From positions 1 through 64,000 of the forward strand of contig NZ_RZRU01000018.1 in assembly GCF_003997495.1 (NCBI RefSeq): 64,000 nt of DNA, read 5' to 3'. This document shows, piece by piece, positions 41,242 to 48,603 of this stretch. A program made the translations under genes and the position numbers. A model generated the notes under the pieces. That model ran no database searches and was not told the origin of the DNA. It saw only the letters and a list, made by a program, of their open reading frames with translations. This stretch comes from Mesorhizobium sp. M7A.F.Ca.US.008.03.1.1 (GTDB lineage: Bacteria; Pseudomonadota; Alphaproteobacteria; Rhizobiales; Rhizobiaceae). Each line of letters opens with the position of its first letter. Positions within the stretch are counted from its first letter, which is position 1.

Positions 41242-42035
41242 CGTGCTCTCTGCTCCGCGTCACCGGCATCGTGCAGCCCGGCCAACCCGCCGGGATGCGC
41301 GACCTCTTCCATGAAGTTGATGAGATCTTCGGCCGACTTGACCTCGCTGCGGTCGGTCGTCAGTGCGACCTTGCCACGGTCGAGCACGACGAAGCGATCG
41401 GCGATGTCGAAGACATGATGGATGTTGTGGCCGATGAACAGGATCGAGCGGCCGCTCGCCCGCACCTGGCGCACGAAATGGAACACCTTGGCGGTTTCGG
41501 TCAGCGACAGCGCCGTCGTCGGTTCGTCGAGGACGATCAGCTCCGCTTGCTTGTAGATGGCGCGGGCGATCGCCACGCCCTGGCGTTCGCCGCCCGAAAG
41601 CTGGCCGACGATCGACTGCGGCGTGAAAACTTTCGAGGTGAAGCCGATCTCGCGCATCAGCCGGCTTGCCTCCTCGATCTCATTGTTGACCCTGAGAAAG
41701 CCCATGAAGCCGGTCAGCTCGCGGCCCATGAAGATGTTGCGAACGATGGTCTGCTGCACGGCCAGCGCCCGGTCCTGGAAAACCGTCTCGATGCCGGCCT
41801 CGCGGGAACGCGCGGCGCTCCATCCGGTCACCGGCTTGCCGCGCACGAGGATTTCGCCGCTGGTCGGCTTGACCACGCCGGACAGGATCTTGATCAGCGT
41901 CGACTTGCCGGCGCCATTGTCGCCGAGCAGGCCGACGACCTCGCCGCGGTCGACGCTGAGATTGACCCCGCCCAGTGCATAGACCTGGCCATAGGATTTG
42001 CTGATGTCGCGCAGTTCGATGAGGCGTTCTGCCAT
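41238..42035 (-). CDS. Sugar ABC transporter ATPase, single domain
   Basis: A 265-residue ATPase: Walker A GDNGAGKSTL, Q-loop FQDRALAVQQTIVRNIFMG, signature LSGGERQGVAIARAIYK, Walker B LIVLDEPTTALS, and the switch His in ILFIGHNIHHVFD. RbsA-type ATPases usually have two such domains (about 500 residues); this one has a single half, as in some rhizobial systems. Overlaps the permease start by 4 bp. Confidence 0.92.
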   Translation of the reverse strand: MAERLIELRDISKSYGQVYALGGVNLSVDRGEVVGLLGDNGAGKSTLIKILSGVVKPTSGEILVRGKPVTGWSAARSREAGIETVFQDRALAVQQTIVRNIFMGRELTGFMGFLRVNNEIEEASRLMREIGFTSKVFTPQSIVGQLSGGERQGVAIARAIYKQAELIVLDEPTTALSLTETAKVFHFVRQVRASGRSILFIGHNIHHVFDIADRFVVLDRGKVALTTDRSEVKSAEDLINFMEEVAHPGGLAGLHDAGDAEQRAR

Positions 42036-42124
42036 CGGATCCTCGCTTTGATTGTCTCTTGCCGGCTTCGTCGCCGGCGGTCCCGCCGGCCGGGGCCTGA
42101 GATCCCGGCCGGCGGCTTGGGAGG

Positions 42125-43138
42125 TCAGCGCAGCGCCTGCTTGGCGAGCTCGGCAACGATCTCGTAATTTTCGGGCGTGACGAAACCGGCGCCGGTGTCG
42201 ACATTCATCGGCGCCAGCCCCAGCACAACCTGCTGGCAGAGGCTGAGGATCGGCAGATAGCCCTGCAGGAACGGCTGCTGGTCGGCGGTCAATTGCACCC
42301 AGCCGCCCTTGAAGCCCTCGACGATCTGCGGGCTAGTGTCGAAGCCGAAGTTGAAGATCTCGCCCGCCTTGCGTCCGGCCGCCTGCATGTAGGTCGAGAC
42401 ATTGCCGAGCATCTGCCCGCCGGGATAGCCGACCGCCTTGACGTCGGGATTGTTGAGCAGCGCCGCGGTGATCACCGGAATGGCCAGATTGGGGTCGGAC
42501 GCCCATTCGCCGCTCGGCGGTGAGGACAACTGGATGACCTCGACGCCGGCTTCCTTGAGCGCTGCCACCGTGCCGCGCTCGCGCGCGCCGCGACTTTCGT
42601 TTTCGAACGGACCGATCATGATCGCCTTGTCGCCGGCCTTCAGCTTGCCCAGCTTGAACGCCTCGGCGCCGAGCGCGCGGCCCTGCTGTTCCTGCTGGGC
42701 GCCGACATAGCCTCCGCCGAATGCCGCCATCACCTTCGGCACCGGCACGTTCTGATACATCATCTTGATGCCGTCCTTGTGCGCCTGTTCGGCGAGCGGC
42801 ATGATCGACGCGTCGCCCGGATGGCCCATCATGGCGATGCCGTTGGGCTTGACCGCGACGGCCTCGCGCAGTTGCTGCACCATCTTTTCGATGTCCCACT
42901 GGGAGAAGATGTAGTCGACCTTCGGCCCGAGATCGTCCTCTGCCTGCTTGGCGCCATTGTAGACGATGGTGCCGAAAGCGTCGCCCTCGGCGCCGCCGAC
43001 GAAGAAGCGGATGTGGACGTCCTTGCACCATTTGGCGTCGAGCGCCTGCGCGGGCAAGGTGGAGATCGCAGCGGCAAGCACAGTGGCGGCGGCCACCACG
43101 GTCGAGCGCAGAATTGTCCTTCTCATCGTCATGCTCAT
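42125..43138 (-). CDS. Periplasmic sugar-binding protein of the ABC importer
   Basis: From ATG 43138 the 337-residue precursor has a Sec signal (about residues 5-30, ending LPAQA) and a mature domain of the ribose-binding/Peripla_BP_4 type: FFVGGAEGDAFGTIVYNGAKQAEDDLGPKVDYIFSQWDIEKMVQQL, VKPNGIAMMGHPGD and NPDVKAVGYPGGQMLGNVS. An upstream in-frame ATG at 43372 overlaps the isomerase gene and is rejected. It precedes the ATPase by 89 bp. Confidence 0.92.
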   Translation of the reverse strand: MSMTMRRTILRSTVVAAATVLAAAISTLPAQALDAKWCKDVHIRFFVGGAEGDAFGTIVYNGAKQAEDDLGPKVDYIFSQWDIEKMVQQLREAVAVKPNGIAMMGHPGDASIMPLAEQAHKDGIKMMYQNVPVPKVMAAFGGGYVGAQQEQQGRALGAEAFKLGKLKAGDKAIMIGPFENESRGARERGTVAALKEAGVEVIQLSSPPSGEWASDPNLAIPVITAALLNNPDVKAVGYPGGQMLGNVSTYMQAAGRKAGEIFNFGFDTSPQIVEGFKGGWVQLTADQQPFLQGYLPILSLCQQVVLGLAPMNVDTGAGFVTPENYEIVAELAKQALR

Positions 43139-43241
43139 GCACTTATCCTCCCTTTTTGTCCTCGCAAGCGAGGGGTTTCGACATTCGCTTCGGCAATGTG
43201 CGTTGCAGACATCCCGGCCGGCTCCTCCCGCCGGCCGATCC

Positions 43242-44150
43242 TCACATCGGGTTCGGCAGGTAGCTGACCCCTCCCCGGCATTGCCTGAGATATTCCAGCG
43301 CCCGCACCTGGCCGGTGATCTCGAGGTCGCCGCGATAGACCGGGTCGTGCCAGCCTTCGATGTCGATGGCACCCTTGTAGCCGGCCAGCCGCAATTCGCT
43401 GATCACCCGCGTCCAGTCGCTGTCGCCGAAGCCCGGCGTGCGCATCTGCACGAAGGGCAGCCGGCCGAAAACGCCATGCTCGCGGATGACATCCCAGCGC
43501 ACCGTCGCGTCCTTGCCGTGGACGTGGAAGATGCGCGGCGCCCATTTGCGGATCTGCGGCATGGGGTCGATCAGATAGACGAGCTGGTGGCAGGGCTCCC
43601 ATTCCAGTCCGAGATTGTCGTCAGGCACTTCGTTGAACATCAGCTCCCAGGCGTCGGGATTGTGGGCGATGTTCCAGTCACCGGCGGCCCAGTTGCCGTC
43701 CATCGCGCAGTTTTCGAAGGCGATCCGCACCCCCTTGTCGGCGGCACGCCTGGCCAACGGTCCCCAGATCTCCTTGAAGCGCGGCAGGCTGTCCGTCAGC
43801 TTCTTGCCGCGCAGGCGGCCGGTGAAGCCGCTGACCATCGAGGTGCCGAACAGATGCGCATTGTCGATCGCTGTCTCCCAGGCTTTGAGCACGCCGCGAT
43901 CGACCTCGCCGTCTTCCAGCGGATTGCCGAACACCCCGAGCGAGGACACGGTGACGTCGGCATCGCCGATCGCCTCGCGGATCTGGCCGGCCAGCCGTGG
44001 CAAATCCTTGCCGCCCAGCGTCTGCCAGAAGAAGGGTTGGATGCTCTCGAAGCCGAGCGGCAGGATCTGTTTGATGTATGCCGCCGGGTCGTCGAGATTG
44101 GCCCGCACCATGGTGCCGATCCGGATGTCGAGAAGCGGGTTCGGCGTCAT
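43242..44150 (-). CDS. Sugar phosphate isomerase/epimerase
   Basis: A 302-residue xylose isomerase-like TIM barrel. Typical metal and substrate strands are IAFENCAMDGNWA (Glu), GLEWEPCHQLVYLIDPMPQI (Glu and His), IFHVHGKDATVRWDVI (His) and GAIDIEGWHDPVYRGDLEI (Glu). Epimerases of this type isomerise keto sugars, inosose or related polyols. Its start overlaps the preceding oxidoreductase stop by 4 bp. The most likely role is catabolism of the imported sugar or polyol. Confidence 0.9.
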   Translation of the reverse strand: MTPNPLLDIRIGTMVRANLDDPAAYIKQILPLGFESIQPFFWQTLGGKDLPRLAGQIREAIGDADVTVSSLGVFGNPLEDGEVDRGVLKAWETAIDNAHLFGTSMVSGFTGRLRGKKLTDSLPRFKEIWGPLARRAADKGVRIAFENCAMDGNWAAGDWNIAHNPDAWELMFNEVPDDNLGLEWEPCHQLVYLIDPMPQIRKWAPRIFHVHGKDATVRWDVIREHGVFGRLPFVQMRTPGFGDSDWTRVISELRLAGYKGAIDIEGWHDPVYRGDLEITGQVRALEYLRQCRGGVSYLPNPM

Positions 44151-45178
44151 TGTGCGTCCTCTGCGATCGTTACGCGGCGGCCGGTCTCGGCGCTTTCGAT
44201 GGCGCCAAAAACCATGGCCAGGCTCTTGATGTTGTCGGCGCCGCGCGTCTCCGGCTCGATACCGGTCTCGATAGCGCGGATGAAATCCTGGATGATGCCG
44301 AGATGGCCACCAACACGGTCGGATGCGTCGAGCGGCGGCACCTCGATCGGCTGGGTTTTGTCGAACATCCCGTCGCGGCCCGGCATCACTGCTTCTGCCC
44401 TCAGGTCGTCATGACCGTCCCAGATGAGGCTGCCGCGCTCGGCGACGATGCGCCAGCTGCCCTCCCAGCTGGTGCGGAAGCCGGCCGCGCACCAGCTACC
44501 CGCATAGGTGAAGACCTTGCCGCCGCCAAGATCGAAGACGGCACTGGCCGACGATCCCTGCCGGTACCAGGAATTGGACGGCTCCCATTCCTGGCAGTGG
44601 ACGCCGGCCGGCTCGCCATTCACCATGTAGCGGGCAGCATCGAATGTGTGGATCGCCATGTCGAGCAGCAGGACATGGGCCATCTCCTCCCGAAAACCGC
44701 CGAAATGCGGCGCGACGAAAAAGTCGGCGTGGATGCTGGTCGGCGTGCCAATGGCGCCGGAGTGCAGGAATCTGCGGATGCGCCTGACATTGGCGACATA
44801 GCGGCGGTTCTGCACGACCGCATGGATGCGCCCGGCGCGGCGCGCGGCCGCGACGATGGCGCGCGCATTTTCCCGACTGTCGGCGAGCGGCTTTTCCGTC
44901 AGCAGATGGCAATTGTGAGCAAAGGCGGATAGCGCAACTTCGCGCCGTGCGGCGGGAACCACCACATCGAACACAGCTTGCGGTCTGGTCTGGCCGAGCA
45001 CGGCGTCGAGATCGCTGCCGATGACGGCACTGCTGAGGTCGTATTCGCGCGCCCTCGCCCGCGCCCTGTCGGCATCGAGGTCGACAAGGCCGACAATGGC
45101 GAGCCCGTCGACCTGCCTGATGGCATCGAGCCAGGCCTTGCTCATCGCTCCGCAGCCGACCAGGACGGCATTGATCAT
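44147..45178 (-). CDS. Gfo/Idh/MocA-family dehydrogenase
   Basis: A 343-residue NAD(P)-dependent oxidoreductase. The Rossmann start is INAVLVGCGAMSKAWLDAI (residues 2-20), followed by AVFDVVVPAARREVALSAFAHNCHLLTEKPLADSRENARAIV, with Lys in EKP as the catalytic lysine. Family members oxidise inositol, glucose or similar polyols and sugars. It is the first gene of the minus-strand operon, starting 75 bp from the first of two CGTAAACG operators and divergent from the LacI gene. Confidence 0.92.
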   Translation of the reverse strand: MINAVLVGCGAMSKAWLDAIRQVDGLAIVGLVDLDADRARARAREYDLSSAVIGSDLDAVLGQTRPQAVFDVVVPAARREVALSAFAHNCHLLTEKPLADSRENARAIVAAARRAGRIHAVVQNRRYVANVRRIRRFLHSGAIGTPTSIHADFFVAPHFGGFREEMAHVLLLDMAIHTFDAARYMVNGEPAGVHCQEWEPSNSWYRQGSSASAVFDLGGGKVFTYAGSWCAAGFRTSWEGSWRIVAERGSLIWDGHDDLRAEAVMPGRDGMFDKTQPIEVPPLDASDRVGGHLGIIQDFIRAIETGIEPETRGADNIKSLAMVFGAIESAETGRRVTIAEDAQ

Positions 45179-45238
45179 CCGGCGCTTCTCCTCCGCTCGG
45201 TCCCTCCAGACCGATCGTTACGGCATCCACGGCAACTC

Positions 45239-45266
45239 CGTAAACGTTTTTCCGTAAACGTTTACG
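45239..45266. promoter_or_regulatory. Tandem LacI-type operators
   Basis: CGTAAACGTTTACG (45253-45266) is a perfect palindrome of the LacI/GalR class (central CG). A partial second copy CGTAAACGTTTT starts 14 bp upstream at 45239. They lie between the divergent operon and lacI genes, 61-75 bp upstream of the oxidoreductase ATG and 110-137 bp before the lacI start. Confidence 0.85.
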
Positions 45267-45375
45267 AGAACACACCCGAAGGCGTAGAATGTCAATTGGC
45301 CCTTGGCGAAAATCGTCCTGTCGCCTTGGCCTCAGCGGCTACCGGTGCTAGCCAAGCAAGGGGGAGTACAGTCAC

Positions 45376-46401
45376 TTGGCATCCAGCATTCACGATCTTG
45401 CCCGTCACCTGAACATTTCGATCGGCACGGTGTCGCGGGCGCTGAACGGCCGCGCCGACGTCAATGCCGACACCCGCCAGCGCGTGCTCGAGGCGGCCAG
45501 GACGCTCAACTATTCGCCGAACCAGTCCGGCCGCAGTCTCAGGCAAGGCGCCACCCATTCGATCGCCTTCATGCTGCAGCCGCATCCGGGCGACCAGCAA
45601 TATGGCGAGCCGTTCTTCATTCCGTTCCTGACCGGGCTGCAAGCGAAGCTTGCCGAGCATGGCCTCGATCTGATGGTCGTCATGGGTGAGCCCGGCAAAT
45701 ATCAGCAGGAGCGGTTGCGCCGCGTGGTCGAGACGCGATGGGTCGATGCGGTCGTGTTGGCCAACACGCGACGGGAGGACGATCGGATCGACTATCTCAG
45801 CAAGGCCGGCTTTCCTTTCGCCACACTTGGCCGAAGTCAGTCCGGCGACGACAGCTATCCTTCGCTCGATATCGATTTCGAGAGGGCGGGTGCCGAGGCA
45901 GTCGACCGCCTGGTCGCGCGCGGACACCGCCGCATTGCCGCCATCCGCCCTGCGCATGATCTAAACTTCGGCTATTTGTTCCTCGATGGCTATCGCAAGG
46001 CATTGCAGCGGCATGGCATCGAGATCGACCCCGAACTGATCGCCTCCGGCTTCATCAGCGAGGCCGGCGGCTACGAGGTGACGCCGCAGGTCATGCGCTC
46101 CAAGGACCCGCCGACCGCCATCATCTTCAACAATGACGCGATGGCGCTTGGCGGCTGCAAGGCGCTGGCCGAGATGGGCATCAGGCCGGGTCAAGACATG
46201 GCCGTGATCGTCATCGTCGATACGCCGCTCTGCCGCTACTTCTCGCCGGCGCTGACCGCATTCCGCCCGGCGCTGGAGCCGATGGGACAGCGGCTCGCCG
46301 AAATGCTGCTGGCGTCGCTTCCCGCCTTCGGCGGTCCGGAAGGTCCGCGGATCATCCGCGAGGTCTGGCCGCTGGAACTGGTCGCGCGCGACAGCGATTG
46401 A
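45376..46401 (+). CDS. LacI-family repressor of the sugar operon
   Basis: A 341-residue regulator. The N-terminal HTH is SIHDLARHLNISIGTVSRALNGRADVN (about residues 4-30), and the hinge RQRVLEAARTLNYSPNQSGRSLR follows. The ligand-binding domain has DPELIASGFISEAGGYEVTPQVMRSKDPPTAIIFNNDAMALGGCKAL. The TTG at 45376 is chosen because it has a GGGGAG ribosome site and gives the family-typical start; no in-frame ATG precedes the HTH. It is divergent from the five-gene operon and probably represses it through the CGTAAACG palindromes. The inducer is probably the imported sugar or a derivative. Confidence 0.9.
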   Translation: MASSIHDLARHLNISIGTVSRALNGRADVNADTRQRVLEAARTLNYSPNQSGRSLRQGATHSIAFMLQPHPGDQQYGEPFFIPFLTGLQAKLAEHGLDLMVVMGEPGKYQQERLRRVVETRWVDAVVLANTRREDDRIDYLSKAGFPFATLGRSQSGDDSYPSLDIDFERAGAEAVDRLVARGHRRIAAIRPAHDLNFGYLFLDGYRKALQRHGIEIDPELIASGFISEAGGYEVTPQVMRSKDPPTAIIFNNDAMALGGCKALAEMGIRPGQDMAVIVIVDTPLCRYFSPALTAFRPALEPMGQRLAEMLLASLPAFGGPEGPRIIREVWPLELVARDSD

Positions 46402-46607
46402 TAGTGGCGGATCGGCCGTGAAATTTGCCCGGCCAGGCCTCAAGGTGTGTTGAGATCAGGTCAGGCCGAGCCGGAGTCGAAGACGGGCGCGAAGCGACCA
46501 AACAGGATAGTTTTCGAACCGGAGCGGAGCGTGCTTTTCGTACGTGGGCACCGGAAGCGCAGAAGACCTTCGTTTGCAGGCCGGCATCACCTGAATGCCG
46601 ACACACC
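46402..46607. repeat. Intergenic stretch, possible dispersed element
   Basis: No gene is supported here. A short minus-strand reading, VPTYEKHAPLRFENYPVW, is of a kind that I associate with repeated intergenic sequence in Mesorhizobium rather than a protein. This is inference. The two flanking genes are convergent. Confidence 0.35.
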
Positions 46608-46922
46608 TTAGTCCACCTTCTTCTCGCCCTTCTCGCCAGCCTTGACGATGTCGCCCGTGGTGAACAGGATTTCCTTCAGTTCCGCCCGCCAGTCCTTCTT
46701 CTGGCGCAGAAGGAATTCGAGATCCATGCCGAAGTGTTTGAACTCCTCGCTCTGCGCGTTCTTCATGATGGCGCGCGCCTGCGGATCTTTCTCCACCGAC
46801 ATGCGCTGTTCGTACCAGCTGATCGCCTCCGCCTCCTCGATCAGCGAGGTGATCATGCGGGCAAAGGTCCGCACCTCCTGCGTCAGTTCCTCGGGCGGTT
46901 CGTGATATTGGTCGAAACCCAT
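46608..46922 (-). CDS. Encapsulated-ferritin-like protein (EncFtn family)
   Basis: A 104-residue all-helical protein. By eye it aligns with the EncFtn cargo of Rhodospirillum rubrum: HEPPEELTQEVRTFARMITSLIEEAEAISWYEQR corresponds to the first helix, and DPQARAIMKNAQSEEFKHFGMDLEFLLRQ to the second. The ferroxidase ligands Glu32, Glu62 and His65 of that protein are here Glu30, Glu60 and His63, and Trp-Tyr 36-37 is kept. EncFtn normally ends in a docking peptide such as LGIGSLK; this protein ends GEKGEKKVD with no such tail. No encapsulin gene is in the window. It may act as a free ferroxidase or be addressed to a shell elsewhere. Confidence 0.7.
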   Translation of the reverse strand: MGFDQYHEPPEELTQEVRTFARMITSLIEEAEAISWYEQRMSVEKDPQARAIMKNAQSEEFKHFGMDLEFLLRQKKDWRAELKEILFTTGDIVKAGEKGEKKVD

Positions 46923-47037
46923 GGCGTCCTCCCCTCAAACAGCACACCGGTGCGCAGCGCACCGCAACCTTGAATGCGCGGGACGCGCTGTAGGTTCCGG
47001 ATCGCGCCACAACCAGGGCGATTGGCGAGAGCCAGCC

Positions 47038-48591
47038 TTAAGATACCGGCGCCGCTCCGCCCTCTGCCGTGCGCCGCGCGATGAACTCATCCAGCACGCC
47101 TGACGTGGCAACAGCCGTCGCCGGAGGCACGAAATCGGCAAGTGTGCGCCGCCAGACGCCGGTGGCGCGCTCGCTTGCGGTCTTCGATCCGCTTTGCGTC
47201 CGATTGCCGAAATTCGACCAGTCGGCCACCAGCGGCTCGTAGAAGGCCGTGCGGTAGCGCGCCATGGTGTGGCCTGCCGAGAAGAAGTGGCCGCCCGGCT
47301 GCACCTCGGCGATCGCTTCGAAGCCGATCGTATCGGCGTCGCCGGGCGTCGCGGCGCAAAGTTCAGCCACCGTCTGCAGCGCCTCGATGTCGGTGATCAG
47401 TTTCTCGAAGGAAACACTCAAGCCGCCCTCCAGCCAGCCGGCGGCATGGATGCACATCGTCGCTCCAGCCAGCACCGAGCCCCACAGCGCGAATTGCGTC
47501 TCGTGCGCGGCCTGCGCGTCGGAGATGTTGGCCGCGCTGCCGCCGCCGGACCGCCAGGGCAGTCCGGTGAAGCGCGCCAGCTGGCCGGCGCCCAGCGTCG
47601 CCTTGACATGCTCGGGCGTGCCGAAGGCGGGCGCACCGGATTTCATGTCGACATTGGAGGAGAACGAGCCGTAGACGACCGGCGCACCCGGCCGCACGAT
47701 CTGCGCCAGCGTCAGCCCGGCCAACGCCTCGGCATGCTGTAGCGTCAGCGCGCCGGCGACCGTGATCGGCGCCATGGCGCCCGCCAGGCAGAACGGCGTG
47801 ATGACGGAGACCTGGCCCGCGCGGGCGAAATCGATGATGCCTTGCGCCATCGGGATATCGAGCTGGCGCGGCGAGTTGGTGTTGATGACGGTGTAGCAAT
47901 GCGCGCCCGCCAGAAACTCGTCCTGCGACAGGCCGCGCGCCAGCCGCAGCATCTCGAAGCCGTCCTCGACCTGCGGCGTGCCGCGCGCGAAGACGAACGG
48001 AAACTTGTCCGACAGCGTCAGCTGCGCGCGGTTGACGGCATAGTGGCGAAAGCGGTTGTCTACATCCTGCGGCTCGATGCAGGGTCCCAGCATATGCAGC
48101 ACGTCGAAATGCTGCACCAGCCGCATGAGATCCTCGAAATCCGCCAGCGTTCCGGGCCGCCGGCCGCGCTCGAGATCGGTGACGTTGGGCGCCCCGCATC
48201 CGGCCAGGAAGGTCATCGAGCCGAGTTCGAGTGTCAGATCGCGGGCGCGCGAACCGGCATGGGCGAGGATCGATCTCGGCGCCGAGGCGAGTGCCGCTGT
48301 CACCATGTCGCGGCCGATGCGCACCATGTCGGTGTCCGGATCGACCAGCGCGCCGGCACTGGCGAAATACGCGCGCGCTTGCGGCAGCAGGACCTTGATG
48401 CCGAGTTCTTCCAGCACCCGCAGCGCCGTGTCGTGGATTGAAGCCACCTGATCGTCCGAAAAGATCGGCTGCGGCAGGAACGGGTTCTTCAGCGAATGGT
48501 AGTTCGGCCGGCGGCTGCTTTCGCTGCCGGCCTCGCCGGTGCGTCCACGCCGGCGTTCGCGCCTGCCGTCCCGTGCCGCGTCATCGACCAT
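47038..48591 (-). CDS. MttB-family (trimethylamine-type) methyltransferase
   Basis: A 517-residue member of the trimethylamine:corrinoid methyltransferase family, continuous with no internal amber codon, hence of the non-pyrrolysine type related to glycine betaine methyltransferase. Typical strings are SRARDLTLELGSMTFLAGCGAPNVTDLERGRRPGT, VFARGTPQVEDGFEM, SGGGSAANISDAQAAHETQFALWGSV and GGHFFSAGHTMARYRTAFYEP. The first 35 residues are a basic, low-complexity extension. It is 12 bp after a dimethylglycine-dehydrogenase-like gene, which suggests sequential demethylation of betaine-like substrates. No MttC/MtgC-type corrinoid protein is nearby. Confidence 0.88.
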   Translation of the reverse strand: MVDDAARDGRRERRRGRTGEAGSESSRRPNYHSLKNPFLPQPIFSDDQVASIHDTALRVLEELGIKVLLPQARAYFASAGALVDPDTDMVRIGRDMVTAALASAPRSILAHAGSRARDLTLELGSMTFLAGCGAPNVTDLERGRRPGTLADFEDLMRLVQHFDVLHMLGPCIEPQDVDNRFRHYAVNRAQLTLSDKFPFVFARGTPQVEDGFEMLRLARGLSQDEFLAGAHCYTVINTNSPRQLDIPMAQGIIDFARAGQVSVITPFCLAGAMAPITVAGALTLQHAEALAGLTLAQIVRPGAPVVYGSFSSNVDMKSGAPAFGTPEHVKATLGAGQLARFTGLPWRSGGGSAANISDAQAAHETQFALWGSVLAGATMCIHAAGWLEGGLSVSFEKLITDIEALQTVAELCAATPGDADTIGFEAIAEVQPGGHFFSAGHTMARYRTAFYEPLVADWSNFGNRTQSGSKTASERATGVWRRTLADFVPPATAVATSGVLDEFIARRTAEGGAAPVS

Positions 48592-48603
48592 CGGAAATCC
48601 TCC

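Noticed and set aside
43139..43372. Upstream extension of the sugar-binding protein
   Set aside because: Overlaps the isomerase gene and places residues ahead of a clear signal peptide.
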